The notes: generated by a model from the sequence alone, not told the origin. 64,000 nucleotides of DNA from JAENVU01 sp038250905 (GCA_038250905.1 JBBSBV010000015.1:35875-99874); one strand, 5' to 3'. Numbered from the stretch's first letter, positions 8,969 through 17,478 are shown. A program made the numbers and translations.

Positions 8969-10219
8969 ATGACCGGCACCGCCGCGGTCGGGTTCGACCC
9001 CCTTGCGGAGGGCTTCGCACAGTCGCCCTACGAGCAGTACGCGCAGCTCCGGGACCACGATCCGGTGCATCGGTCCGAGCTACTCCAGGGCTGGGTCGTC
9101 ACCCGCTTCGACGATGTCGGGAAGTTGCTACGCGATCCGAGCGGTTCGAGCGACATTCACAACGCGACCCCGAACCCGCTCACGATCATGGAGCTCGCGC
9201 TGCTGACCGAGCAGCCCCGCGCGTCCCGGACGATCGTGCTGCTCGACGATCCCGACCACGCGCGGATGCGCGCCCTCATGGCCGATCCATTCCGACCCCG
9301 CGAGATCGAGAAGCTGCGCGACCGCGTCACCACGCGGATCGAGCGTGCCTTCGACCGGCTGCGCGACCAGTACGGCGATGGCCGGGCCGAGTTCGACCTC
9401 GTCGGCGAGTTTGCCTACCCGCTCCCGGTCGAGATCTTCTCCGAGATGCTCGGAATGCCCGAGGAGGACAGCCCACGCTTCCGTTACTGGGCGCAATGCG
9501 TGGCGCGCATGGTCGACCCGATCATGGGTGCGGACGAACGCGCGGAGTGCACCCGCGGGCTCGACGAGATGTACGCGTACCTCGAGCAACAGGTCGATCG
9601 AAAACGGGCCCACCCCGAAGACGACCTGATGTCTGCGCTCGCCCACGCCGAGATCGACGGGGAGCGCCTCTCGCAGGAGGATCTTCTCGCCCAGCTGGTG
9701 ACGCTCTACATGGCCGGGCACGAGCCGACCGCGTCGCTGATCGCCGCGGGCACCCTCGCGCTGCTCCGTGAACCCGACCAACTCGCACGCCTGCGTGGGG
9801 ACCGACGCCTGCTCCGCAACGCGGTCTCGGAGCTGCTTCGCTTCGACGGGCCGAACCATTTCGTCCGACGCATCACCACCCGGCCGACCGTCGTCGGTGC
9901 CACCGAGCTCCCGGCCGGCGCCGTGATCTACGCGAGTCCTGCGTCGGCGAACCGCGACCCGCGCCGTTGGGGCGACGACGCCGACCACGTACGCGTCGAC
10001 CGGGCCGACGCGAGCCAGCATCTGCAGTTCGGCGCCGGCTCGCACGCGTGCCTCGGCTCGCACCTCGCGCGCCTCCAGGCCGAGATCGCGTTCACCGCGA
10101 TTCTCGATCGGTTGGAGGATCTCGAGCTCGCGGGTACCCCGGATTGGGGCAACCGAATGTTCATCCGCGGGCTCACCAGGCTGCCGGTCGCCGCCACGAT
10201 CCGGGACCGCGTCGCGTGA
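8969..10219 (+). CDS. cytochrome P450
   Basis: 416 residues, the standard size for a soluble bacterial P450. Visible: I-helix AGHEPT near residue 249 (oxygen activation), K-helix ExxR in SELLRFDG near 288, and the heme loop FGAGSHACLG with the axial Cys near 361. No membrane anchor, so it needs a separate ferredoxin and reductase, neither of which is recognised in this window. It lies 88 bp after the amidohydrolase and overlaps the thioesterase start by 4 nt. A monooxygenase step in lipid, steroid or aromatic breakdown is likely; substrate unknown. Confidence 0.95.
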   Translation: MTGTAAVGFDPLAEGFAQSPYEQYAQLRDHDPVHRSELLQGWVVTRFDDVGKLLRDPSGSSDIHNATPNPLTIMELALLTEQPRASRTIVLLDDPDHARMRALMADPFRPREIEKLRDRVTTRIERAFDRLRDQYGDGRAEFDLVGEFAYPLPVEIFSEMLGMPEEDSPRFRYWAQCVARMVDPIMGADERAECTRGLDEMYAYLEQQVDRKRAHPEDDLMSALAHAEIDGERLSQEDLLAQLVTLYMAGHEPTASLIAAGTLALLREPDQLARLRGDRRLLRNAVSELLRFDGPNHFVRRITTRPTVVGATELPAGAVIYASPASANRDPRRWGDDADHVRVDRADASQHLQFGAGSHACLGSHLARLQAEIAFTAILDRLEDLELAGTPDWGNRMFIRGLTRLPVAATIRDRVA

Positions 10220-10686
10220 ACGTGCCCAGCGATTCGCCGCTCCGGACGATTCCGATCCCCCTGCACGACCTGCTCGGGCTCGAGTTCGTCGCACCCGAAA
10301 TCGGCTCGAGCACGGCCGAGGTTCGCATGCCCGTACAGCCCGAGGCCTGCGGACCGACCGGCAGCCTGCACGGCGGCGCGATCGCAACGATGGTCGACCT
10401 CGCATGCGCGCTCGCGGCGGTCCGCAGCTCCGACTTCGACGCCGAAACCGAGTCGCTGATCACCGTCGACATGCACGTCCGCTACCTCGGGCGACCCCGG
10501 ACCGATGTCGTGACCGCACGCGCCCAGGTCGTCAAGACCGGTGCGCAGCTGATCGTGGTGGACTGCCGCGTCGTCGACGGCAACGATCACGTGATCGCGG
10601 TCGCCGACTTCTCGATGATGAAGGTCACACGCCGGCGTCCGCTGCTTCCCGATGCGGGCTCGGAGGTCGGCGCACCCGAGCTGTAA
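10216..10686 (+). CDS. PaaI-type hotdog thioesterase
   Basis: 156 residues. The motif GSLHGGAIATMVDLA (HGG...D) is the catalytic signature of PaaI/YbgC-like acyl-CoA thioesterases, followed by the strands TVDMHVRYLGRP and GAQLIVVDCRV typical of the hotdog fold. GTG start at 10216 overlaps the P450 stop (GTGA). It closes the operon and would release CoA from an acyl intermediate or recycle trapped CoA. The convergent secreted-protein frame on the other strand overlaps its last 60 nt. Confidence 0.88.
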   Translation: MNVPSDSPLRTIPIPLHDLLGLEFVAPEIGSSTAEVRMPVQPEACGPTGSLHGGAIATMVDLACALAAVRSSDFDAETESLITVDMHVRYLGRPRTDVVTARAQVVKTGAQLIVVDCRVVDGNDHVIAVADFSMMKVTRRRPLLPDAGSEVGAPEL

Positions 10687-11578
10687 CGCCCGCCGCGCGT
10701 CGAGGTACCGGTGCGCGACATTTCGAGCAGCCGAGCGAAGCGACCGTCGCACCGCAACCGTCGGGCGTAGGCCGGATCGTCCCAGTCCAACTCGACGCAG
10801 CCGATCCAACCATCGATGAACAACATGTCGATCGGACCGCTGCCGTGCACCTGATACGCGATCTGGCACCCGTCGACGGGTGTGTACTGCGTCGCGACCG
10901 GCGTCTCCATGTCGGAAGTACGACCGTTGCAGGCGCGCTGGCGGCCGAGCGCGTCTGCTCGGTGAACGCGGTCGTACGTCGACCCGGGACGCGACGAACG
11001 CAGTCGGTCCCACCTTTTCGGTGGGACCGACTGCGTTCAGCGGGACCAGATGTTCTAACCGGCACACCGGGCATCGTGTTATATCCGCCCCATTGGTAGT
11101 ACCCGAAACCGGTGCCACCGCCGCCGTACTCGCCGCGCTGGTACCAGCCGCCCTGCTGGTTCTGGAACCAGAAGTTGAAGTACCAGAGGGTGTTGTCCCA
11201 GGTCGTGTAGTTGAGGGTCGACACCCCTTCACTCACCCGGACGAATCCAGGGTCCTGCGTCCACTTCCCAGTGCGATACGCGTAGTGAGAGATCTGGACG
11301 TAGACCGGCAGGGCCACGAAGCGCGGTTCGGCGGCGAAGTACCCGTTGCCGCCGCTGATGTCACCGCTCTCCAGACCCTCGGAGTTGAACGTCAGGACCA
11401 CCGAGTGCCGCGCGGCGTCGCAGGTGACGGTCTCCATTGCGTGAGCCTGGCCGACGTCGACCAGTGCCGAGGCGGGAGTGGCCAGGGCGCCGAAGGCCCC
11501 CAACGCCATCGCCGAGGTGGCCATCACGACGATCGATCGCCGGCAGATCCGGTTGGTTGTAGTGCGGAACGAGCGCAT
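10625..11578 (-). CDS. secreted protein with an implausible C-terminal half (likely lost its stop)
   Basis: 317 residues if read to the stop. Residues 1-40 form a signal peptide with a basic n-region (TNRICRRSIV), a hydrophobic core and ATPASA before the cut site. Residues 40-165 look like a real secreted domain rich in aromatics (NTLWYFNFWFQNQQGGW, GFGYYQWGGY). From about residue 175 the composition switches to Arg/Ser/Thr, and the frame runs through a perfect 19-bp hairpin (10996-11038) and out of frame across a hydrolase remnant on the same strand. The original protein therefore probably ended near 11050 and the tail is read-through after a rearrangement. No family recognised. Confidence 0.55.
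   Translation of the reverse strand: MRSFRTTTNRICRRSIVVMATSAMALGAFGALATPASALVDVGQAHAMETVTCDAARHSVVLTFNSEGLESGDISGGNGYFAAEPRFVALPVYVQISHYAYRTGKWTQDPGFVRVSEGVSTLNYTTWDNTLWYFNFWFQNQQGGWYQRGEYGGGGTGFGYYQWGGYNTMPGVPVRTSGPAERSRSHRKGGTDCVRRVPGRRTTAFTEQTRSAASAPATVVLPTWRRRSRRSTHPSTGARSRIRCTAAVRSTCCSSMVGSAASSWTGTIRPTPDGCGATVASLGCSKCRAPVPRRAAGVTARVRRPPSPHREAADAGV
10701..10910 (-). pseudogene. N-terminal remnant of an alpha/beta hydrolase-type protein of the cyclase-associated family
   Basis: About 70 residues matching the N-terminus of the alpha/beta-hydrolase proteins often fused to or found with adenylate/guanylate cyclases: YTPVDGCQIAYQVHGSGPID, then MLFIDGWIGCVELDW and DDPAYARRL. The segment where the family has FDKRGTG-like residues is degraded (MSRTGTS) and the rest of the domain, including the catalytic serine, is absent. 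It lies out of frame inside the tail of the secreted-protein reading frame. Recognition rests on remembered family sequence, not on a search. Confidence 0.5.
10996..11038. terminator. perfect 19-bp inverted repeat with 5-nt loop
   Basis: The left arm (10996-11014) and right arm (11020-11038) are exact reverse complements, with loop TTTTC. No U-tract follows on either strand. It lies where the upstream secreted protein (minus strand) would be expected to end, so it may be its terminator, but it currently sits inside that open frame. A small palindromic insertion is the alternative. Confidence 0.6.
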
Positions 11579-12186
11579 GATGTTCTCCCTGAGGGACGGG
11601 GGCTGCCGGACTGGCGAACCCTTCCTCAGCAGGATGCGCCGGCTCCGCCCTCCTCACCGTCCGCTCCGCCATGCTCCGACCGTGCGCGCCGACACACTCC
11701 GCACCGTGTCGATTTGTCAGCTGCCGGACGGGCCGCCGCCTGCCCGCCCCGGCGGCCCAACTTCGATCCTGCGAGAAGCCCTGCGACACGACTGGAGACC
11801 CGCTCGCCAGGAACCGTATCGAGAACTCCGCCCAGGGTCCTACCCACCGAAGGCCGAACAGGTCGGGTGGGAGTCGAAGACCTCCGAGTAGACATCTCAG
11901 CAGCCGACCCTTCCCGACCGCCGTCTTGACAAGGACATGAGCGTGTTGATGCGGAGCCCGGTGTGCTGTTCGTCCATCCGACGGTCAAGCGTGCGCATCG
12001 CTTGCCGAGATCATCGGACTCGGAGGGCAATCGACGCTTTCCCCCATGGCGGCGCCGCGCCGTGTTTGAAGTGTTACGACGCGCACATTCCTGGCGTGAC
12101 CGCGCGTACGGACCGGTCACCCCATTTCCTTCAAGGTGGTGGCAATCCGCCGCACCGTGTAGCGGGTCCAAACAAGGGAGAACGCA
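11579..12186. other. 608-bp divergent intergenic region without a convincing gene
   Basis: Lies between two divergently transcribed secreted-protein genes, so promoters for both must be here. Short frames exist on both strands but are Arg/Ser-rich with no family resemblance or ribosome-binding site. AAGGGAGAACGCA immediately before 12187 is the ribosome-binding site of the downstream gene. Confidence 0.5.
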
Positions 12187-12741
12187 ATGAAGGCACTCGT
12201 CACCAAGTTGTTCCTCGTCGGCGTACTCGCGACCGCGACCTCCGGCATCGCCATGCCGGCCGCGCAGGCGAGCACTTGCGCACCGAGCGTGTTCCACCCG
12301 CACATCACCCAGTACGTGAACGCGCGGTATGCCGGTCTCGTCACGTCGAAGAAGTGGATCTCGCCGCCGTCGAACACGATCTACAACTACGGCTACAAGT
12401 CGACATTGTCCCGCTCCGTCGCCACGACTTCGACTATTTCCGTCGGCGTGACGACGGGCGTCGCGTTCAAGGTCAGCGTGTCAGCGATCGTGGCAGCGGC
12501 TGATGCGACGACGTCACTCAGCGTTAGCACCGGCGTCTCCGTCGGTAAGACAGTGACGATTACCCAGACCATGCCGCCGCGCCGCTGGGGCTACACGCGG
12601 ATGTCGGTTCCGATCTACAAGTTCAGCGGCACGCTGCGGACTGTCGATTTGACCTGCGGCGTCATCGACTGGAGCGAAGCGAACCACATCGTCACGATCC
12701 CGGGTCAGGCCGCCGTATCCGGCTACGACTTCGCCATCTGA
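12187..12741 (+). CDS. secreted beta-rich protein, possibly aerolysin-like
   Basis: 184 residues: signal peptide (MKALVTKLFLVGVLATATSG, cut near AQA-ST), then a mature domain with two Cys. Residues 70-125 alternate Ser/Thr with Val/Ala/Ile (TTSTISVGVTTGVAFKVSVS, then SLSVSTGVSVGKTVTITQT), the pattern of long amphipathic beta strands seen in aerolysin/ETX-type pore formers and in related secreted actinobacterial proteins; the following PPRRWGYTRMSVPIYKFSGT also fits that group. The fold assignment is inference from pattern only. Good ribosome-binding site (GGGAGAACGCA ATG). A hairpin follows the stop. Confidence 0.7.
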   Translation: MKALVTKLFLVGVLATATSGIAMPAAQASTCAPSVFHPHITQYVNARYAGLVTSKKWISPPSNTIYNYGYKSTLSRSVATTSTISVGVTTGVAFKVSVSAIVAAADATTSLSVSTGVSVGKTVTITQTMPPRRWGYTRMSVPIYKFSGTLRTVDLTCGVIDWSEANHIVTIPGQAAVSGYDFAI

Positions 12742-12760
12742 CCAGATCGGTCGAGCGCAC

Positions 12761-12790
12761 GAGTGGGGAGTCCCCTGGGGCTCCCCACTC
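12761..12790. terminator. hairpin after the secreted beta-rich protein
   Basis: GAGTGGGGAG and CTCCCCACTC are perfect 10-bp arms around a 10-nt spacer, 19 nt after the stop at 12741. No U-tract, as is common for actinobacterial terminators. Confidence 0.7.
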
Positions 12791-13200
12791 GGCGTGTTCG
12801 GAGGGGCTCCATGGAGTGGAGGCTCGGCTCAGCCCGAGGTCGCAACGTCAGTTGGCCCAGGTTCCATCGCACCCACCTGCGCTCCGATCAACCCGAGCGA
12901 AAGGTTCCCATCGGAGAAGTCCGCCAGCGGACCGACGAGACCGATCCAAGCACACGGCTCAAGCGTCGCCATCGGGTCATCTGCCCGAAAGTCGTCTCCT
13001 CGTCGGGTCGTGGACTCCATGGTCGGCAGTGCGGTGGACAGTCCTGATCACGACTGATCGCACCTTTCGGCCCTCACACACTGAGAACGACCAACCGACG
13101 GCGCCCGAACCCACGAATCAGTAAGGCCGCAGGTCACGAGGGCGTCAATCCGTAAATCTTCGCCCTTCAGCAGGATCCGCGAGCGGTCGATCTCGCCGAG
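12791..13200. other. 410-bp intergenic region with one imperfect palindromic repeat
   Basis: No convincing gene. It contains a short palindrome of the dispersed family near 12972 and presumably the promoter of the GGDEF-EAL gene. The sequence before the 13201 start shows no strong ribosome-binding site. Confidence 0.45.
12972..12988. repeat. dispersed palindrome, imperfect copy
   Basis: TCGGG and CCCGA arms around TCATCTG; the left flank (CATCGGGTCAT) matches the family core, the right flank has decayed. Confidence 0.45.
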
Positions 13201-15615
13201 ATGGATCCAGAGATCGACGGGTTCGGCACCGCCGAACTCCCGACCGGGAGCACCGGCGCGGCCGACGCCGCGACCGCGCGGGTCGGAACGGTCACCAAGG
13301 TCAAGCGGGGTGGCATCTCGCCCCGGGTGCTGGCGTACGTCGTCGGGCCGATCGCGCTGGCGGTCCTGTTGGTACTTCGCCACTTCGGACTGGTCGCCAA
13401 GGTCCCCGACTGGGCGTACGCGCTCGCAATCCTCGGAGGATCGATGTCGAGCGTGCTCGTCGAACGGTGGCCCGATGTCCCGCGAGGGTCCCTGCGTCTC
13501 CATCTGCGAGTTGCGGCCCACGTTGGCGTGGTGACGTCAGTCATCTACCTGAGCGGTTGGGGTCCGGCGTTGGGGATCGCATACGCATTCTCGGCCTTGT
13601 CCGACCTCGAACAGTCCGGTGCCCGGGCGTGGCGAGCAACACTCGGATGGTCGTTGGCGGGCTGCGCGGCAGGTCAAGCGCTGGTACTCGCCGGTTGGGC
13701 GCCTTCGTTCTTGAGCACCTCACAGGCACAGACGATCGGCTTCTTGGGGGCCTTCGTCTTCGCAATCGCAATCCGGATGGCGGGCGCGGTCGGGGAACAC
13801 AAAGAACAAGCGGATGCACTCCTCGAAGAACAAACGATGCAAGTAGCACGGGCCAGAGACGATGCACAGCGCAGTGAGGCTCACCACCGCGCCGTCGTGG
13901 AGAACGCGGCAGAAGGGATTCTCACGTTCGGTGTCGACGGCACGATCGGTTCCTTCAACGCAGCAGCCGAGGCGATGTTCGGCTGGACTGCGGCCGAAAT
14001 CGTCGGGCAACCCGGAGCAAAGCTCCTGCCGGCGGATCGCCAGGACGCGGTCATGGAACTGTTCGAGACCTACCGATCCATCGGCCCTTCCGCCGTGCGC
14101 CATCACGAAGTCGAGAGCACGGGTGTACGACGCGACGGAACCCAGTTCCCGATGATGGTCTCTACGAGCGCGATCACCATCGAAGGGTCGTCGCCGATGG
14201 TGTCGGGCATCATCCGCGACCTCTCCGACCAGAAGCGCTTCGAGGCACGTCTCGCCCACATGGGTCTGCACGATCCGCTCACCGGCTTGCCCAACCGCGT
14301 GATGCTCTCCGACCGGCTGGAGCAGGCACTGGCCCGCGTTCGCCGCCGTGCGCGGATGTGCGGCGTGCTGTTCGTGGACCTCGACCGGTTCAAGTCCATC
14401 AACGACACGCTTGGCCACACCGTCGGCGATCAACTGCTCATCGAAGCTGCCACCCGCATCCAAAGCGCCGCACGCGAGACCGACACCGTCGCTCGATTCG
14501 GAGGCGACGAGTTCGTGGTGCTGTGCGAAGACCTCGAAGGCATCCACCAGGCGACCGACTTCGCGGAACGCATTCTCGTCGCCCTCCAGGCCCCGTACCA
14601 CCTCGCAGGTGACGATGCGATCACGGTGGACGCAAGCATCGGGATTGCCCTGTCCAGTGACGGCACCGAAACCGCAGACACGATCCTGGGCAATGCCGAC
14701 ACCGCGATGTACCGCGCAAAAGACAACGGGCGCGGCCGTCACGAGCTCTTCGACGAGACGATGCAACGGTGGATCAAGACTCGTGTCGCGCTCGACGTCG
14801 CCCTCCGCCAGGCGCTGCCCCGCGGCGAGTTGCGCGTCTTCTGTCAGCCCTTCATCACGGCCGACACCGGCGCAATCAGAGGCTTCGAGGCACTGGTGCG
14901 CTGGGATCGTCCCGGCTTCGGTCTCGTCGCCCCCGACAGTTTCATCCCCGCCGCCGAAGAGACCGGACTGATCGTCGACATCGGCGCGTGGGTCCTCGAC
15001 CAGGCGTGCCACCACGCTGCGTCGTGGGCTCGACGCTGGCCGGAGAAGCGGCTCGGCATCGCCGTCAACCTCTCCACCCGTCAGCTCCTCGCAGGCAACA
15101 TCGTCGAGACCGTCAAAGGGGCGCTCGCGCGCAGCGGCCTCGATCCGACCATGCTCACACTCGAGCTCACCGAGAGCACGTTCGTCGACGACGCGCTCGG
15201 CGCACAAGCGCTCCTACGCGAGCTACGTGGCCTCGGCCTCAGTCTCGCCCTCGACGACTTCGGAACCGGTTATTCGTCGCTCACCTACCTGCGTGCCTTC
15301 CCGATCGACATTCTCAAGATCGACAAATCCTTCGTCCACGCGATCGGCGCCGAACCCCAGGACACTGCGATCGTCGCCGCGGTCATCGCGCTTGCGAACA
15401 AGCTCGGGCTCAGCATCGTCGCCGAAGGAGTCGAGAACCGAGAACAACTGGCGGTGCTCCTCGACCTTCACTGTCCTTACCTTCAGGGCTACCTCTTCTC
15501 CCACCCCCGACCGATCGACGAAGCAGCCGACCTCGTCGAAGGACCTGCACTCGGCGTGGCCATCGCCAGCGGATACCGAATCTCATCGGCTGGGAGTGCG
15601 GCCCCGCCGACATAA
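13201..15615 (+). CDS. membrane PAS-GGDEF-EAL cyclic-di-GMP protein
   Basis: 804 residues. Residues about 45-200 hold several hydrophobic segments (membrane sensor region), followed by a short helical linker (about 200-220), a PAS domain (about 222-345, NAAAEAMFGWTAAEIVGQPG), a GGDEF domain with intact RFGGDEF near 431-437 and an EAL domain with intact FEALVRW near 561, ELTES, DDFGTGYSSL, KIDKSF and EGVE. Both catalytic motifs are complete, so it may make and degrade c-di-GMP. It stands alone. The start at 13201 is the first ATG but lacks a strong ribosome-binding site. The PAS domain could sense redox or a small ligand. Confidence 0.93.
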   Translation: MDPEIDGFGTAELPTGSTGAADAATARVGTVTKVKRGGISPRVLAYVVGPIALAVLLVLRHFGLVAKVPDWAYALAILGGSMSSVLVERWPDVPRGSLRLHLRVAAHVGVVTSVIYLSGWGPALGIAYAFSALSDLEQSGARAWRATLGWSLAGCAAGQALVLAGWAPSFLSTSQAQTIGFLGAFVFAIAIRMAGAVGEHKEQADALLEEQTMQVARARDDAQRSEAHHRAVVENAAEGILTFGVDGTIGSFNAAAEAMFGWTAAEIVGQPGAKLLPADRQDAVMELFETYRSIGPSAVRHHEVESTGVRRDGTQFPMMVSTSAITIEGSSPMVSGIIRDLSDQKRFEARLAHMGLHDPLTGLPNRVMLSDRLEQALARVRRRARMCGVLFVDLDRFKSINDTLGHTVGDQLLIEAATRIQSAARETDTVARFGGDEFVVLCEDLEGIHQATDFAERILVALQAPYHLAGDDAITVDASIGIALSSDGTETADTILGNADTAMYRAKDNGRGRHELFDETMQRWIKTRVALDVALRQALPRGELRVFCQPFITADTGAIRGFEALVRWDRPGFGLVAPDSFIPAAEETGLIVDIGAWVLDQACHHAASWARRWPEKRLGIAVNLSTRQLLAGNIVETVKGALARSGLDPTMLTLELTESTFVDDALGAQALLRELRGLGLSLALDDFGTGYSSLTYLRAFPIDILKIDKSFVHAIGAEPQDTAIVAAVIALANKLGLSIVAEGVENREQLAVLLDLHCPYLQGYLFSHPRPIDEAADLVEGPALGVAIASGYRISSAGSAAPPT

Positions 15616-15616
15616 G

Positions 15617-15633
15617 GACCGATTTTGTCGGTC
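15617..15633. terminator. short hairpin after the GGDEF-EAL gene
   Basis: GACCGA and TCGGTC arms with loop TTTTG, directly after the stop codon at 15615. Short stem, no clear U-tract. Confidence 0.4.
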
Positions 15634-15649
15634 GAAGCTGTCACCGGCG

Positions 15650-15817
15650 TCACCGCCGTGCCGGGGGGCGACAAACGTCGGTTCGTTGTACATCGACGGT
15701 GGACCGTGGCTCGCCGAACATCGCACTGGCGAGCGATCCGCCGAGCACCCAAGCGATCTCGAGCTCGTCGAGGAGATCTCCGACCTGACGCAGTAACTCG
15801 AGTGGACCCTTCGCCAT
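15650..15817 (-). pseudogene. N-terminal fragment of a nucleotidyltransferase (AbiEii/MNT-like)
   Basis: From ATG at 15817 the frame reads MAKGPLELLRQVGDLLDELE, then IAWVLGGSLASAMFGEPRST and VDVQ, matching the start of the intact nucleotidyltransferase at 16912-17478 (AGSVASSHHGEPRSTQDID). The conserved DxD is replaced (DVQ) and the frame ends after 55 residues, so the catalytic core is absent. A decayed toxin-like gene. Confidence 0.55.
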
Positions 15818-16022
15818 CGGCTCAGGCCAGTGCAGGAAACGCGGCGACGAGCTCGGCACCGAAACGCCGCCGAGCGAGCTCGCGGACGGCTCGGCAACTG
15901 CTGCAGGAGGCCCGAAACACAGCCCAGAGCGCCACAGCAGCCCAGCGCTTTCCAAAGAACTTGACGAACTTGAATGTGGACGTACAATGGCCGTACATCT
16001 GCTTCGAGCATTCGAGGAACCC

Positions 16023-16307
16023 ATGGCAAGCCCGACCACCCGCACACGAAGCAAGAGACTCGAAGTCCGAACGACCTCCGAGGAGCGTTCGATCATCGAT
16101 CGAGCCGTCGAGGAATCGGGCACGGACCTCACCACATTTGTCGTCACGCATGTCACCGATGCCGCACTCCGCGTGCTTGCGGATCGCGATCACTTCGTGC
16201 TGTCCCCCGACGCACAGCGGCAGTGGGACGAACTCAATAGCCGACCAGCTCGAGACCTTCCCGGCCTTCGCAGACTCTTGGAACGACCGACTCCCTTCAC
16301 CGCGTGA
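16023..16307 (+). CDS. DUF1778/TacA-type ribbon-helix-helix antitoxin
   Basis: 94 residues. The N-terminal ribbon-helix-helix (KRLEVRTTSEERSIIDRAVE, then SGTDLTTFVV) and the tail LADRDHFVLSPDAQRQWDEL match DUF1778 antitoxins, which bind operator DNA and neutralise a GNAT toxin through the C-terminal tail. The start at 16023 is chosen because GAGGAACCC precedes ATG; an ATG 36 nt upstream lacks a site. It overlaps the acetyltransferase gene by 4 nt (GTGA). Autoregulation of the pair is expected from the family. Confidence 0.88.
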   Translation: MASPTTRTRSKRLEVRTTSEERSIIDRAVEESGTDLTTFVVTHVTDAALRVLADRDHFVLSPDAQRQWDELNSRPARDLPGLRRLLERPTPFTA

Positions 16308-16822
16308 GTCGGCGATACCGCGAGCCGGTGCCGCTCGGGCCCGAGCACACCGTCGAGACATTCACGTGTCGATCGGCGGAACAAACCGAGTGGCTCCATC
16401 GCCATGCGCGTCAGTCCGACGCGAGCGGCACCACCAAGGTCTTCACGGTCACCGAGGTTGGCAATGATCACGTGGTCGCCTACTACGCGTGGTGCATGGC
16501 ACAACTCGCGATCGATGACGCACCAGCACGCGTTCGCAAAGGTGCCGGTCGGTATCCCCAACCAGTCGCGTTACTCGCACGCCTTGGCGTCGACATCGCT
16601 CACGAGGGCCAAGGCGTGGGCGCCGGCCTGCTCCGCGACGTGATCGTGCGGTTGCTGAGCGTCGACGAAACCATCGGATGTCGTGGCCTGCTCATTCACG
16701 CGGAGTCGACCGACGCTCGGAACTTCTATCGGCACCTGCTCCCCGAGTTGGAACCCAGCCCGACCGACGATCTGCACCTGGTCCTCCTGATGAAAGACGC
16801 TCGGAGAACGGTCGGCATCTGA
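16304..16822 (+). CDS. GNAT acetyltransferase toxin (TacT-like)
   Basis: 172 residues. GNAT fold with the acetyl-CoA loop GQGVGAGLL near residue 104, preceded by the strand LLARLGVDIAHE and followed by the AESTDARNFYRHL helix. Together with the overlapping DUF1778 gene this is a TacAT-type module, whose toxins acetylate aminoacyl-tRNA to block translation. The GTG start overlaps the antitoxin stop. A palindromic repeat begins 12 nt after the stop, and a decayed copy of this gene's last 30 nt plus downstream DNA occurs at 25944-26000. Confidence 0.9.
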   Translation: MSRRYREPVPLGPEHTVETFTCRSAEQTEWLHRHARQSDASGTTKVFTVTEVGNDHVVAYYAWCMAQLAIDDAPARVRKGAGRYPQPVALLARLGVDIAHEGQGVGAGLLRDVIVRLLSVDETIGCRGLLIHAESTDARNFYRHLLPELEPSPTDDLHLVLLMKDARRTVGI

Positions 16823-16834
16823 ACTGAGGTCGCT

Positions 16835-16861
16835 GGTCATCGGGTCTGGTACCTGATGACC
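16835..16861. repeat. dispersed palindrome downstream of the GNAT toxin
   Basis: An 11-bp stem (16835-16845 with 16851-16861; one G-T wobble) and a 5-nt loop CTGGT. Core CATCGGGT/ACCTGATG matches the family. Positioned 12 nt after the stop, so it could terminate transcription. Confidence 0.75.
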
Positions 16862-16882
16862 ATCGTCGGGGCTCGAACCCGA
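16853..16882. repeat. 30-bp motif resembling a tRNA T-arm, shared with 27248-27277
   Basis: On the minus strand it reads a 5-bp stem TCGGG/CCCGA around the loop TTCGAGC, the T-loop consensus, but no D-arm, anticodon arm or acceptor stem follows. 26 of 30 bases match 27248-27277. It may be a remnant of a tRNA-associated attachment site, or merely a palindrome. Confidence 0.45.
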
Positions 16883-16911
16883 CGGCCGCACCGATCACGG
16901 GGTTTCCGAAG

Positions 16912-17478
16912 TCACTCGTACTCAGTTATGCCCGATGCGCCCAACTCGGTTTCGAGCGTCGCCTCCACACCGAGTTCCCCAGCCCAGCGTCGGAGGTACG
17001 GCACGTCCAACGCTGCACCGTGGACCCGCATCATCGCTGCGACGTCGCGAAGTTGGCGTTCCGATTCGCTCTCCCGTGCCCATTCCAGCTTCGCAAGGAT
17101 CGTGTCCTCGACCGTGGCCACCGCAGTCACGACGCCGAGGAGTTCCACCTGCTGTCGGCGCCCGAACTCCGACGCGCTAAACGGCCGGTCCTTCCGAATC
17201 ACCAAGTCAGCCTTGAACCCGGTGGAGGGCTCGATCACGTTGAACATGGAGCGACTCGCCAACGCGGCGAGGGCATCGTCGACGTAGAAGCGGCTCGGCT
17301 CGAGACCGTCGAGGAATCGCATGAGTTGCTCGCGGGTCGGGTCAACGACCAGGTCAATGTCTTGGGTCGATCTGGGTTCGCCGTGATGCGACGATGCAAC
17401 CGATCCCGCGATCATGTGCGGGATCTCAGCCGAGTCGAGCCGCGCCACGATGTCGGCGAGGAATTCAGCTGTCGTCAT
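16912..17478 (-). CDS. nucleotidyltransferase superfamily protein (AbiEii/MNT-like toxin candidate)
   Basis: 188 residues. Polymerase-beta-like core: AGSVASSHHGEPRSTQDID with Gly25-Ser26 and catalytic Asp40/Asp42, a further strand KADLVIRKDRPF, and a C-terminal helical part with AKLEWARESESERQLRDVA. Such proteins act as toxins of TA-like pairs by nucleotidylating targets such as tRNA. Its upstream partner (17465-17722) overlaps by 14 nt, so both form one operon. Related fragments occur at 15650 and possibly 25628. Confidence 0.85.
   Translation of the reverse strand: MTTAEFLADIVARLDSAEIPHMIAGSVASSHHGEPRSTQDIDLVVDPTREQLMRFLDGLEPSRFYVDDALAALASRSMFNVIEPSTGFKADLVIRKDRPFSASEFGRRQQVELLGVVTAVATVEDTILAKLEWARESESERQLRDVAAMMRVHGAALDVPYLRRWAGELGVEATLETELGASGITEYE

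Noticed and set aside
16853..16930. Possible tRNA gene on the minus strand
   Set aside because: Only the T-arm is present; upstream DNA gives no anticodon arm, D-arm or matching acceptor stem.
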